Source: Psococerastis gibbosa
Lineage: Eukaryota; Arthropoda; Insecta; Psocodea; Psocidae
DNA length: 64,000 nucleotides
Direction: 5' to 3'
Assembly: GCA_963971405.1 (NCBI GenBank)
Contig: OZ020484.1
Location: forward strand, 29,472,770 to 29,536,769
The position numbers were made by a program, and so were the translations under genes. Shown here piece after piece: positions 1-12,400 of this stretch. Below the pieces are notes generated by a model, which searched no databases, had not been told where the DNA came from, and saw nothing but the letters and a program-made list of their open reading frames with translations. How positions within the stretch are numbered: the first letter of the stretch is position 1; each line of letters opens with the position of its first letter.

Positions 1-72
1 AAACTTGTAGTTTCTGGCTTCGATGGATTCGTCCGATTGAAATCTATATGTTGAATTTATTATCAGAAGCTA

Positions 73-116
73 AATCTGGCATAACCAGCGTAAAAGTACG
101 CTGGTTATGCCAGATT
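73..116. repeat. Perfect 20-bp hairpin
   Basis: Arms AATCTGGCATAACCAGCGTA (73-92) and its exact reverse complement (97-116) with a 4-nt AAAG loop. It lies in intronic or unannotated sequence left of NBEAL exon 19. No TE family is recognised around it. Confidence 0.8.
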
Positions 117-289
117 AGGGTTTAGAAGCAAAGACAGGGCACTTAGCTACAGTATTTTTTGGCTGTCCTAAAAAATTAAGTGAAATGTACTTTGCCCCTG
201 TGCCACTCTCACATGCTCCTGACTACAGCATCCCAAATAGAGCAGTGGTCAAGAATTTAAATCCTCTACCAGCCCTCAATCATATTTAC

Positions 290-453
290 CTAATAAGTTG
301 ATACAAGCCATAACTTGACCGCGCTGCTTCCACGCCTCCTTTGACGACCCATCCACACCTCTCCACAGAATGGTAAAAAGCAAATTGGCCACCAGCGAAC
401 ACAGTTCTTCTTCTTTGTCTACCAACTTTTCTGCGTCCAACGCCTTCCATTCC
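290..453 (-). CDS. NBEAL: NBEAL exon 19 (last clear exon before window edge)
   Basis: 164-nt exon with acceptor AG at 454-455 and GTAAAT donor at 288-289. It codes EWKALDAEKLVDKEEELCSL and onward to an LWRGVDGSSKEAWKQRGQV stretch, a pattern typical of the NBEAL armadillo region. It joins exon 18 in frame (CA+G). It is too short to stand out as an open frame and was found by splice phase. Confidence 0.75.
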
Positions 454-3400
454 CTAAATAAACATATGCGACTGAGATAGACTGATTAAAAATATAATAA
501 TAAGAAATTTTATCCTTCTGGGCATTTGCGGTCAGGAGGGCTCCGGTCAGCGTAGACCGGACATGCGCCATTTTCAGTGGCAACTCGGAGGCGGGTCGTA
601 TGACCTGTGTGAGCCTGGAGTGGCCTGGAGTAATGACTAATAGTATAGCCTAATAAAACATGCAAATAGCCTCTTAGGGGTACTGACATATTGTGTCTCC
701 AAAGATTTCGCGGACATATTTCTGATAACGTTAGCAATTGTATAGGACGTGTAAGAAGACAGGCACGCGGGGGAAAAGTGTGTCTGTGGATCCGATTATA
801 CGCGGTTTGAAATATTCAAGCGAGCGCTAGCTTGCAATAAAGTCAGTTTTAACATAAATATGAAAGCAAAATTTGTGAAGACACAATATCTGTTACAAAG
901 GCATAAAGCGGAGGCACAAGGAGGAGTGGAGGTGGCTCACATATCACATTCGGGGAAGTTGAGTTGATGACACTCAGAACAGACCGTCAGATGAAAAGGG
1001 ATAAGATTGGATTAGAAATGAAGTGTTGAGAAAAGAGTTTGGGAGGAAGAACTATTGGTGGAGAGGAGGGATGGAGACTGCAATGGTTCGAATATGTAAA
1101 GGGAATTGATAACAGTAGGTGCGCGAGGGAAGGACTGAAGGAAGAAATAGAGGGAATACGAAGAAAGGAAAGACCAAGGAAGAGATAAGAAAACAGATAA
1201 ACGACGATCTCAGAAGAAGGAAGTGGAAGTGGTGAATAATCAGAAGTGGAGAGACAGGAGGGAGTGAATGAGGTTCGCATATCCCATTATTTTATCCATA
1301 TTATTGATGATGATGATGATACTCACTGTATCAAAATCTCGTCCATAGCCTTCGCCTCATCCTCGACAATGACCTCGGCCTCCTCGGGCTCCACCGAGAC
1401 GCTTCTTGACACAACTGACCCATCCTCTTCACTGCCACTGGACTCGTGGCCCACGTCCGAGGCCCGGCGAGGCGCCATTCTCGATCGCGCGTCCTCAAAA
1501 CTGTCATGGAACTCGACCGTTTTCTGCTTGATGGCAGAGTATGCGGACGCCACGACTGAACTCAGGTTGTCTGCAGCACTGTTGATGTTGTCTGTCACGA
1601 CGCCAGCTACCTCTTCGAATGCATTCGCTAGAGCATCTAAAAAAATGTAAATACATACAGTGCCGGGTTTGGCATTGTGGGGGCTCTTTCTCGGGCAGAA
1701 AAGTCTTATACCCTTACACGAATATTCCACTAGCATTTACAAAATAGAGACTCCGGATGCAAAACAGAGTAAGGCGATTAATCATTAATATCACAGCACG
1801 TTCCAATTTCCCGCCAAAGATGTTGACAAGTTTATTTATTTGCTTCAGTTATTTTAATCTAATCACTTATTGGGATTTTCAATTTTGCAACCCCATAGCT
1901 AAACCAAGTTTTCTTAGACCCATATTTATTAGATCCCAAAATGTATAAATCCACTGAAATCTCGCAGCCAAAAATCTCGACCATCACGTACAGTAGCCTT
2001 CCTTTTACAGGCTACTGTGTATAAATAGGAAGGAATTAGTTCCGTCTTAAGCAAGGAATTAGCATGCCTCTGACAGGGTGGACCTCCTGATTATAGTGGA
2101 ATCTGAACCACTTGGGGAATACTGGCAAACTGGTATACGTCCTCGATGTCAACTTATTTCTCTATCTCTACAAGCGATAATGGACAAGCGGAGACGAGCT
2201 TAATAGGCGAAGGCATGTCTTAACCAAATACAGATACGAATCAACGCTTTGTAAGAAAATACTGCAATTTAATAAATAACATTTATTAAAATGTTTATAA
2301 ATATAATTGCTTGATAGGCTGCTACCAAACCAAACATGGGACTAAATCAATGGTTCATCTTTGGTATTTTTTGCATCAAGGTTACAGGTACTCGAACAAG
2401 GTACAGGCTCTGGGTCATCCGCCTCATTGTTCAAACAGTTAGCATTTTCACTCTCTTCCTCCAACTTAGGACACTTCCTTTCTAATTGTTCTGCTTTTAT
2501 ATTTTGTATCGTTATCTTCTTACTTTTGTATGGGGTCGCTAACCTCTTTTTCGCTTTCATATTCGTGTGCGAATCGATGCATATCCCCGGTTCCGGCCGG
2601 TTTGAAGGCTTTGTAGCAAGAGAATATTTTCCTCTTTCAGCCTTGATCAACCCTTGTTCAGTCCCAGCTTGCAGCATTTTTCTAACATCACCCATCTTGA
2701 GATAATTCTTTTTGCATCGTAAAATTTCATAAATGTTGCTCATAGATGCAGCTTTGATTTGGGTCAAGTCGTTTATAGCCAGAATCATATCAATTTCTTC
2801 AATTTGGGACATTTTTGATAAAAATTTAGAATTTTTTGTCGTTTAATTTGAAAAACTTTTTACTGATTTGGTTCATTTGTTTTCTGATGAAATAAATAAA
2901 ACTTTGGAATAACGGAGTAAATGCTGAGTGATTATTTGAATTGTTTTTTTCGAATTGCGTTAGAAACACATTTTTTAGCCATGATGAACATGAGGCCGTA
3001 GCTCTCCAGTTGCATGGCCCATAGAATCATGCTCTATTGCAACTACTCCATTGAATTCTCAGACTTTGTTTCTACTATATTCGCCTTTGGCAAACTCGTT
3101 CATGTCCTCGATGGCAACCTACACCATTTGGCAGTGGCAACTGGCAATAAACAAAGTTAACAAGGCTTTTGTGATACCCCATGAGGAATGCCAAATATCT
3201 CAACCAAATTGCCAAGGAATGCGTTTGTTAATCTGGAGGAATCGCACAACATCAGAGGATACAAATTTTATTCTACTTTTTTTTTATTTTATCCCATAGC
3301 GTCCAAATTTACATATTTCCCGCTTACAGCCTAGTAAACCAAGTTACACCAATGGCTAACCAAGTATTAAAGCAGCTCACCATACTGCACCGGCGTTTCC

Positions 3401-6400
3401 TCCTCAAAGCTCATAAGGTCGGGAAACTGCGACTCGAAGGCTATCGATGCAGTCTCGACATTGATTGGCCGTTTGACTAGGAGTCGAGTTATTGAATCCT
3501 GCCAAGCCGTGTGGCGGGCAAGCGACTGCGGCGCAGAGGGCTTCATGAACGACACGGTCAGCAGTTTGGTCGCGACTTCTAGTTTGATTTCGATGTCTGC
3601 TTCAGACAAAGAGCTCACCAACATCAATGCGCCCGAATAGTTATTACTTGTTTCTGAAAATAAGAGAAATTACTATGGTTTAGGCCTATTGTCAACGCTT
3701 AAGAGGGAATGGGACACATTACTATACAGGGTGGTCCAGAGCAGTCGTCCATCAGTTCATAAATGAATTCCTTCATCAGCCGTCCTCTTCTGTTGGTTCC
3801 TTCCACTGTGCCCTGAATGATGGTGTGCACCAGATATTCGTGTCTGAACCAAACAAAATCTGCAACATCGCTCTTACTGTTCTGAAGTGCGCAATATTGT
3901 CCGGGGACCTTAATCATCATCATCATCAATAATCAGTTCCCCGGGACATGATATGTGAGTCTCCTTCACTCCCTCCTGTCTCTCCACTTCTGATTTTTCA
4001 GCACTTCCTCTGGTGCCAGTCCACTCTTCTGAGATCGTCCTCAATTTGGTTTCCTTTCCAGTATCTTTTTCATGGTCTTTCCCTTTTTCTTGTTCCCTCT
4101 ATTTCGTCCTCCAGCCATTTCCAAACCATTGCTCTCTCATTCCTATCCTTTTCACAGATAGTTCTTCCCTCCTCGTCACTTCTGTTTCTAACCCTATAAC
4201 TCTTCTTTTCCTCTAACGGGCTGTTCTGATGAACATCATCCGTCGCTTGTGTTTTCCTCTCTCTTGTCTGTTGTTCGTGTTTCCCTCCATACTGTGCGTA
4301 ATTGATATTAAGTATGTTTTAAATAGGCTTAATCGAAGGATAATTTTATTGCGGCCTATTTCTTACCTGTGGCTAAAAACTGGTTCATGAGCATGACAGC
4401 GACCTCCATGGTCAGAGACTGCTGCGCCATGAGCATGGCGACCAGCCCGGCGCACATGCCGCCACTCGAGCTAATCACGGAGCCGTCCTGTAGCCGCAGC
4501 CGCGCCTTGTACAGCTCTAGCACCCGGCCTGACCGCAGCAACACCGTCATCAGCTTGATGACGCGCTGCTTCAACTCCATCGTGTAGCTGGGGTCGACCA
4601 CAAGGCCATACAACAGTTCAGCCGAGTGTGCTTCGTAGAGCAATAGAAACAGCTGATCCCGACAAGTGCGGGCCTCCAGCTGGGCGGTAAGCATCTCCAA
4701 TACTTCAATCATCTGTAAATATGATGAATTGAAAGAATTTAGTCGATTTCGCATGTGAGGAACATTAGGTGGGAAGTGATTTATTAGAAGACATAATACT
4801 TTGCTATTATTGACTTAAGATGACACATAAGGGACCCAAGAAATTGCAATCAGCGTTCTCTATACCAATAAGTAAATAGTAAATATTTATTCTATGATGC
4901 CAATGATTAGTCTTAAAAAGATCAGTTATGACCCTAGATGGAATGTGGCACAGCGGATGTCTTGTTCACCCCGCTCATTCATTTCGGAGACAGTTTATCA
5001 AACAGGCGACTAGGATCGTTGCGTAAAAACACACAATAACAACGTACGAAACAGAGACAATATCCACCAGTGGGATAGCCATTGATTTCAAGCGTTGGCA
5101 GGAAGATTTTCAATTAACTACCAACAAATCAAATCTGCTAGGTCATGGTAAAACAGTTTTACAGTTACTGTGCTTGTTAAATAATGCCCATTTGTTAATT
5201 TCGTTCCATTCCTGGTATTAGAATGCATTAGAAATTTCAAGTTATACAAAATACAGTTAGTTACAATATTACAGCAATATTAAGTGCGTTGACTCCTTCT
5301 CACAGACAATATTTGTTCTCCCTTTAAGTTATACCCATCAGGCCATCACCTGACTATGAAACGGAAGGCCGAGGCTTGAGACTTGGGCCTGGCCCCACAC
5401 GCATGGGAAAAACTCTGATATCGGAAATGTTCCTCACCACGTTCAATAGATCAGTCCACTTCCAGTCCACAATCCCGGCCGTCAATGGGTTGTCTTGCCC
5501 CGGCTACACTCTTATACACAAATTTTAATCCTTTCTACAGCGGTTCGCCCGTGGACTTTGAGTTCGCAGCTAGTTATACTATTTCACAGAATTATGCCAT
5601 TTCGTAGCCTAAACCAACATGTTTCTTACCAATGTCTCTTCCTTGACAGTATATATAAATTTAAGGATGGCTGACACTTGTCCGACGCTGACGTCCTTGT
5701 TAATATTGAATTTGACGAGGCCCAGCAGCGCCACGCGGATAGCCTTACTGTCCTCGTTACTGAGAAGTTCCACCCCTGTGTAGAACCGTCGGATTGTGTC
5801 GAGTATGAACTGAACGCCGTAGCGCTTACGGAGAAATTTACTGTCGTCCTTCATCACAGTAGAAACGTATTGCACATGCCCTATTCGAATATGAAATTGA
5901 CACTGAGACCATATCTGTAAAAGTAAGAAAAGTATTTTAAAAATTATCTTTGTACATCCTTTTTTTTACTCGAATGCTTCGAGGCGTATCTCGTCACGCC
6001 AGATATCTGGGCACACCAGAATTGAGTTTCACCTTCAACAAATGTCAATTATGGACTCTGCCTCTTGCAAACAGTGTAGCCATCCGGAAACGGTAGAACA
6101 CATGTTATGGGATTGCCCACGCATGGATCCAGCTGCGAGGGAAGGACTCACAATGACCATTCGTCAAAGATTGGGGGACTCGGTCAGTGAAGTAAGGTAC
6201 ATTATGGTGATGTCCCTTGAATTAGGGGTATCATTGGTCTTGCAATGCCTTGCAAGGGAGTTGGATGATGTAGTCACAATTTAGGCGTGACTAAGCTTGT
6301 GCTGTACCTCGGCCTTGGCTTAGCCAAGTGGCCGCAATAAAAAATAAATAAATGAAGTAGTTTTTATAATATTATGTATTACTAACCTTAAAATTGAACA

Positions 6401-9400
6401 AAAGATGGCGGTACACTGATTTGAGAAGAGGTGGATGGGTGGGATCCTTGACGGTGTCCAACAAGACTTGAACGCCCATGAGGACGTTGACGTCGAGAAG
6501 CTGAGGCTCAGCGCGGGACATTAAATAGCCTGCGACTGCTAGCAGCTCATCTTTAAAAGCTGCTTCCTGTAACAAAACAAAAACAGTGTTTTTAACCGTG
6601 TAGGCAATTTTAAAAATAGAGAAATCACAACCAGAGGTTTACTTTATAATTATAGGGTTATCAACTCCACCAGACACAACGGGGGCGAGTTCCCAGCTTC
6701 ACTTCCCCGCTTGCACTTAGTTAAGTAATTAGTTTTCTAACGAGCAGTAGAATGTCTAAGCATGAAAAAGTTTAAAAAAAATTAAATGGGGTGCAGGCTT
6801 GTTATCTAACAAAAAATAATTAATCAAGGGAGTAGATTGAGAAACACTTAAAAATCACACAAACCTTGAAGTCTTGAACGTCTCGTCCAATCAAGTTTTT
6901 AACGAGAATTAAAAACGCAGAAATTGGGTTTTGTTCCAAATTGTGATCCGCAAAAGAGCTGCGAGATAAGCCAGATAGGTCTATCATTTCGAGACTAGAC
7001 TGAGATCCGCACATGCTGAGATCCGGACCCGTTTCGTAGCGACTGCTTTGTTCTAAGAGAGGTAGAAATACTGGCAGACTTCCAATTCCTCGCACTGAAT
7101 CCTGAAAAGAAAAAGACAAAGTATTAAGACTTAATCATCAACATCATCAACAGCTCCTGTTGCCAGGGATGATACATGAGCCTCCTCCACTCCCTCCGGT
7201 CTCTCCACTTCTCATTATTCAACGCTTCTTCTGGCACCAGTCCCGCTCTTCTGAGATCGTCCTCAGGTGGCTTCTGGATTTCATACTTGGTCATCCTGCT
7301 CTTTGTGTTCCCTCGATTTCTTCTTCCAGTTGTTTAATCATAGGCATGCTGTTATCCATTCACTTTACGTGCCCGAACCTTTGCAGTCTCCTTCTTGCTA
7401 TATCTTCTTCAGCAATGGTTCTTCCACGCCAAACTCTATTCTCTTTTATCCTCTGGCTGGCTTTTCTGATCTTATAAGCTTGTTTGCTAAAATTGTGTCA
7501 AATATAATTGTATGAAATACAGTTTAGTATTTTAATTAGAAAAACGTTGGTAAAACTGCCCACCAGCTTGGAGCTTATACCTGTAAATAATTTCTACTCA
7601 TCGTCTGAAATGAGTATATTGCAGCATTACATGGTGTATAATACTGACCTTAAACTAACATAGGTTTCGTTATAACCGAAATCCACTATTTTCTGTCTCA
7701 AATGGGGGCTAAAAATAGATATACATCGAATGCATGAAAACATGCAACTGTTCATTCCTTAAATCTCACTACGCTACTGCGTTCTAACTATACATATGTT
7801 ATGTCTCATGATTCACCACAATCATAACAATGATTTGATATTATCATGGATCTGGTATTAACTATGATACTCTGTTGGCAAGTTATAGTTTTCATGATAA
7901 CTTCTCTCACAGCAGCAGAGAATGTTTACCTGAATACTGACGGTTCGAATGAGTTTAGCAGTGACGTGACCAGGATACTTTCCATGTGGCGACAAATCCA
8001 AACAGACGTCGTCCCATGACGCCAACGGCGAGTAGCAGAACACCAACTTCTGCACCAAGTCACTGTTCACGGAGGAATCTTCGGTGCTGAAGAGGTGACG
8101 GCTGTTCGGACCGCTAGTGTATAAAGTCGATACCTTAAAGCAATTTGAGAGAAATAGGTTAATAACGTAGTCACCCGGGAGAAGAAAGAGGACAGGAAGG
8201 GAGGCGAGCTCTATATAGGAGAGATGAAACATTCACTCCCGCCAAGATTTTCTTTCATTTCTGGCGCCATCGTCCCCATTAAGTAGCTCGTTAATGGTGA
8301 AGCATGGGCCCTGACAAAGAAAGAATCAAGAGCGCTGGCTGTTTTCGAGAACAAGATGTTACGGAGAATATTCGGAAGAGTTTTTGAAAACAACAGTTGG
8401 AGAATCCGAACGAACGAAGAAATCCACCAACTCTTCGGCTCTCCAGACGTCACACAAATACTACGAAGCAGAAGGCTCCACTGGATGGGACACGTCGTCC
8501 GTATGCCAGCAGAAAGAACAGCACAAGTAGTATGGATGGCATGTCCCAACAGAAGAAGACCTTCGGGCCGTCCGAGACTACGCTATGGCGACCAGCTAAA
8601 GGAAGATGAGCAGGAAGTTGGCCTTCGGGCCGATGAGTGGTGTGGTCTGGCGAAGGACAGGATCCGTTGGCGTGGTGTTGTGAATGCGGCCAAAAGTCCC
8701 CCAGGGCTGACAGCGCCAACTTAAGTCAAGTAAGCCTGGTGCCATCAGCGAAGTCGTCAATTGGTCGATTACCGATGGGTCGAGGAAGAAACTGTACTTC
8801 GGATATTTACCATCTGTTAGATAAGACAAATAAACTTCCGCCAAAACGAATGGAAATTAAAAAGTTAAAAAAGGAAATATCTAATTATGTTAAAGTCGTT
8901 AAAGAGCGTGATGTTTTTGACATCTGATACTTTGTAAAGTCGATTTATAACAATATACAGTTGTATACAATGCTACTATACGTGCGAAAAACAAAATTAA
9001 ACATGAGTATACCTATTTTATTGTAGCCTAGCTAGCAAACTTTTACTGATTATTCGTTGTGTTAACTGATGTAGGCCACACTCGGGCATTTGTTTTAAAT
9101 TTTATATATACCTGGGTGGCAGATACTGCATCGTTAAACAGAGCAATCTGACCCAACTGCCCATATAAACACGTAGAAGAACCCCACACTGTATCCTGCA
9201 TGCCAATCGGAAAGCTTTTCACATGAGGATCTAAAGAACTGGACGATCTCATTGGAAGCGTAAAATGACTAGGTACCTGCAAAAAAAAAAATTAGTTAGC
9301 AATAGCAAAATAGCTTAGTACATACCTAGAAAGAAACAAAGAATACATTGCAAATTGCAAAACAGCAGATACATTGTATTGTATATTATAGCAGTGATAT

Positions 9401-12400
9401 ATTCATCCTCAACCTGTGGTAGCTTGAGTGTATTTGTGCGAGCTCAACAATCCATACGATCAGAGACGTCTCGTAACTCAACACGGGTACTAACCTACAG
9501 AGGCGACTGAAACGGTCAATCAGATGCATGCAATAAATTGTTTGCATGCGATCAACATTTTCTTTAATAAAAATAAATAAAAAAGTCGAATGACACAGTA
9601 TTACTATAATAATTAATAACTAAAACTAATTAAAAAAAACTTAAATTAATTATTCAACTGATTGAAAACGGCACGGTAATGCCCACACAAGGAGACTTGA
9701 TACCAGACTTTCGGAGTCTATCTTTGTGAGCCACATTTGCATTATCTCCAAACTATGCTTGGTTCTATTTTTATTCGGTAGGTATGTTCTCAATTAAACG
9801 AAAACATACACAGCAATACAGATCTCATCGAATTTCATAAACGCTTGTCAGTTCCTGCAGCAATATTCTCATAATTTTTATCAATTTTAAATTGACTTAG
9901 GTTGAAAAGGTAACCACATCGTTATAACCGAAATTAAAGAATGAAGAGACATCTGAACTTTGCGGGATTTATCTTGATTCTCTAATTCGGTTCCTGCTAT
10001 CTTTTCCTACATTCCTTCTTTTAAATCTCACTGTTTAGATACAAGCCTAAATACAATTAACTAGACTCAGAATTAGAACCTGATACTTCCCTTGATGGCT
10101 TGATGTGGGATATGCGAATTTATCTGTTGTCTACTTACCAAATTAATCAAATTTGGTATGCGACTAGAAGCAATAAGCGTAGGTAGTAAGCTTGATTTCT
10201 CCACCACGTCACAATTTGGACTAGACGCTTTCTGGGCAGCTGTTCCCACAGTGCAAACCATAAAAGCCTGTAAAAGGTGAAAACAATGCTGTACATAGAT
10301 GTGATTAGCTTTGCGAACGGGGACCGCATCCAGTTGAAATCCTAACGCATGATGAAATGTACATCAATCTACTGGTACTGTATAAGAGAAATAAAGAAAT
10401 CACGGAATGCCAGTGTTATACAATAAATACTATGTCCACAACAACAAGACAGCTTTAGAAGGGACGTCCCTCAATGAGAAACAAAAAAAGAACATCATGC
10501 TGAAGGTATGTGAGCAATATAATATATTTGTAACACTCACATCATTAAGAGGAGGAAACTTCATGGAAACACTTAGAACTTGTGTTCCATCCACAAATAC
10601 TGAAACTTGGTTGGAGCTGAATCGCCGCCTGGCTACTGAAAAGCAAACCACAAGGCAGTGCCATTGGTCGTCAAGAAGAAAACGATCAGCCACGCAGGTC
10701 GCAAGAAACTCATTCTTGGTAGTTACGCCAATGACTAGGGTCCCATCGCCTCGGAAAAATATTTGCATTCCTGTCCCAGAACTCGTTGCAATACTGAAAC
10801 AATACGCAACTTATTTAAAATACGAAGCCACATACAATGTATACAACACCAGTGATTCACTGAGAAATTTATTATGGGAGCAAATGGACCCCAGAGTCTA
10901 CTGCAGCAGATTTTTGTCGTTGGTTTGCCGCGGGTGCACGGTTTTCCCCTCGGCATGCCCTCGACATGCCAGCGACACGCCAGCGGCATAGAAAACTTCT
11001 GAATTGCGTTCAGAAATAGACTGTTTTTACACCAACTAGTCACCAACCCATTTTTCCCCATGGCAAATTTCTCAGCGTTTCTCGTCCGTGTGGATCGGGC
11101 CTGATTGTCTTTCTTGAACACAAATGTTTCAATTTATACCTTAGCATGTCACTGTGACTTACTTGAAAAGCTGTCTCCTTGGCGTTTCGGTACATTCAAT
11201 GCGACTAAGGCGCACCCACGTCATCAGGGAGAAGCCATAACTGGTACCCGGCCACTTACTGATCCCCGGGACACTGATCACGTCATCTTCGCTTTGGATG
11301 TCGAAGAAAGTGTCGCACTCGTGCAAGTCACTTCTCCTCGAAATGGTGGAAAGAGCGCGCACCAGATGTGACCGGAATGGAACCTGCAATGTTGAATGAC
11401 GACTTTACTAAAAAAAAAATTCTTTGACCAGACTTACCGGCTTCAAATGAAATCGCAGTACAAATTTTCAACACACGTGAACAAAATAGCATCGATATTA
11501 TAGGCTAAGACACTATCTCAGGTCCGGGACTAGTATGGCGTTTTATGAAGGCATTTATTATTTTATTTTTTTTAAAATGTTAATCGCTTTCAAACTATTT
11601 AATGAATGTATCCGATTAACCTCATCAGTCGCCTCTGTTTGTTCTCCACTCCCTTATATCTGTCTCTCCACTTCTTACAATGATTCTTTCTTTTAGTTTC
11701 GGGGCATCAGCAGCAGTTATCATCAGTAAGATGTATTGTACACATAACCACACGAAATTAGAGAAAGGAAGGCATGGAAAAATTGAAGGAATCGGAATTG
11801 GAACCCGAGTCACTACCTTGCCGGGGTGGTATGCTGATCACTGCGCCAAATCTGTCGCCACCCAAGTTTTCACTTCGTCCCGTACTTAGATACTCTAGTG
11901 ACAACAAGTATGTACACTCAATGCCGGTTTTGAACGATACATTTGTAGCTGTTGCCTAGCCTTGCATATAGGTGAGCTATTTTTCATGTCTTCCCTTCTT
12001 CTACTCTACCTCTAATTGTTGTTACATGATAACACACAATATTGAACCGTATGAAAACTTAGAACAACAAGAAGAGTAGGTACTAAAAATTATAGCGTTC
12101 ATTGAAACAATTGTAACACAAAAAGCAGACCTTGTCCCCGTCCTCTCGTAGCAGGAGAATAAAATGTTTGAGCTCTCTAGGTGTAATGGAATGCTGCGCC
12201 ATGTTCTGAACCATTCTGATTAGGACGTAGGCGGCGTGAATGTTCAAATTGGCGTCGTCTGCTAGTACATCGCACACTTTAACAATGACATCTTGTGATG
12301 ATGCAACGGTTTTACTGGAAACAAATGTATTTTGTGGCATAAAATAATTCAGTAACTAATATTCCACCAAGTGGTTCGGAATCCACTATAATCACGGCTC

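Noticed and set aside
1-43. Possible twentieth NBEAL exon (minus strand) starting after an ATATAG acceptor and open to the window edge, coding DFNRTNPSKPETTS
   Set aside because: It joins exon 19 in frame, but the polypyrimidine tract is poor, only 43 nt are visible and I cannot recognise the sequence, so it is not listed as a feature.
987-1280. 97-codon Ser/Pro/Leu-rich minus-strand frame
   Set aside because: Antisense of a GAT-tailed LINE fragment; the purine-rich strand produces low-complexity frames. The same applies to the frames at 3948-4216 and 7160-7515.
10407-10991. 194-codon plus-strand open frame
   Set aside because: It lies opposite NBEAL exon 10793-10541, whose minus-strand reading matches the ConA-like domain; the plus frame has no family resemblance.
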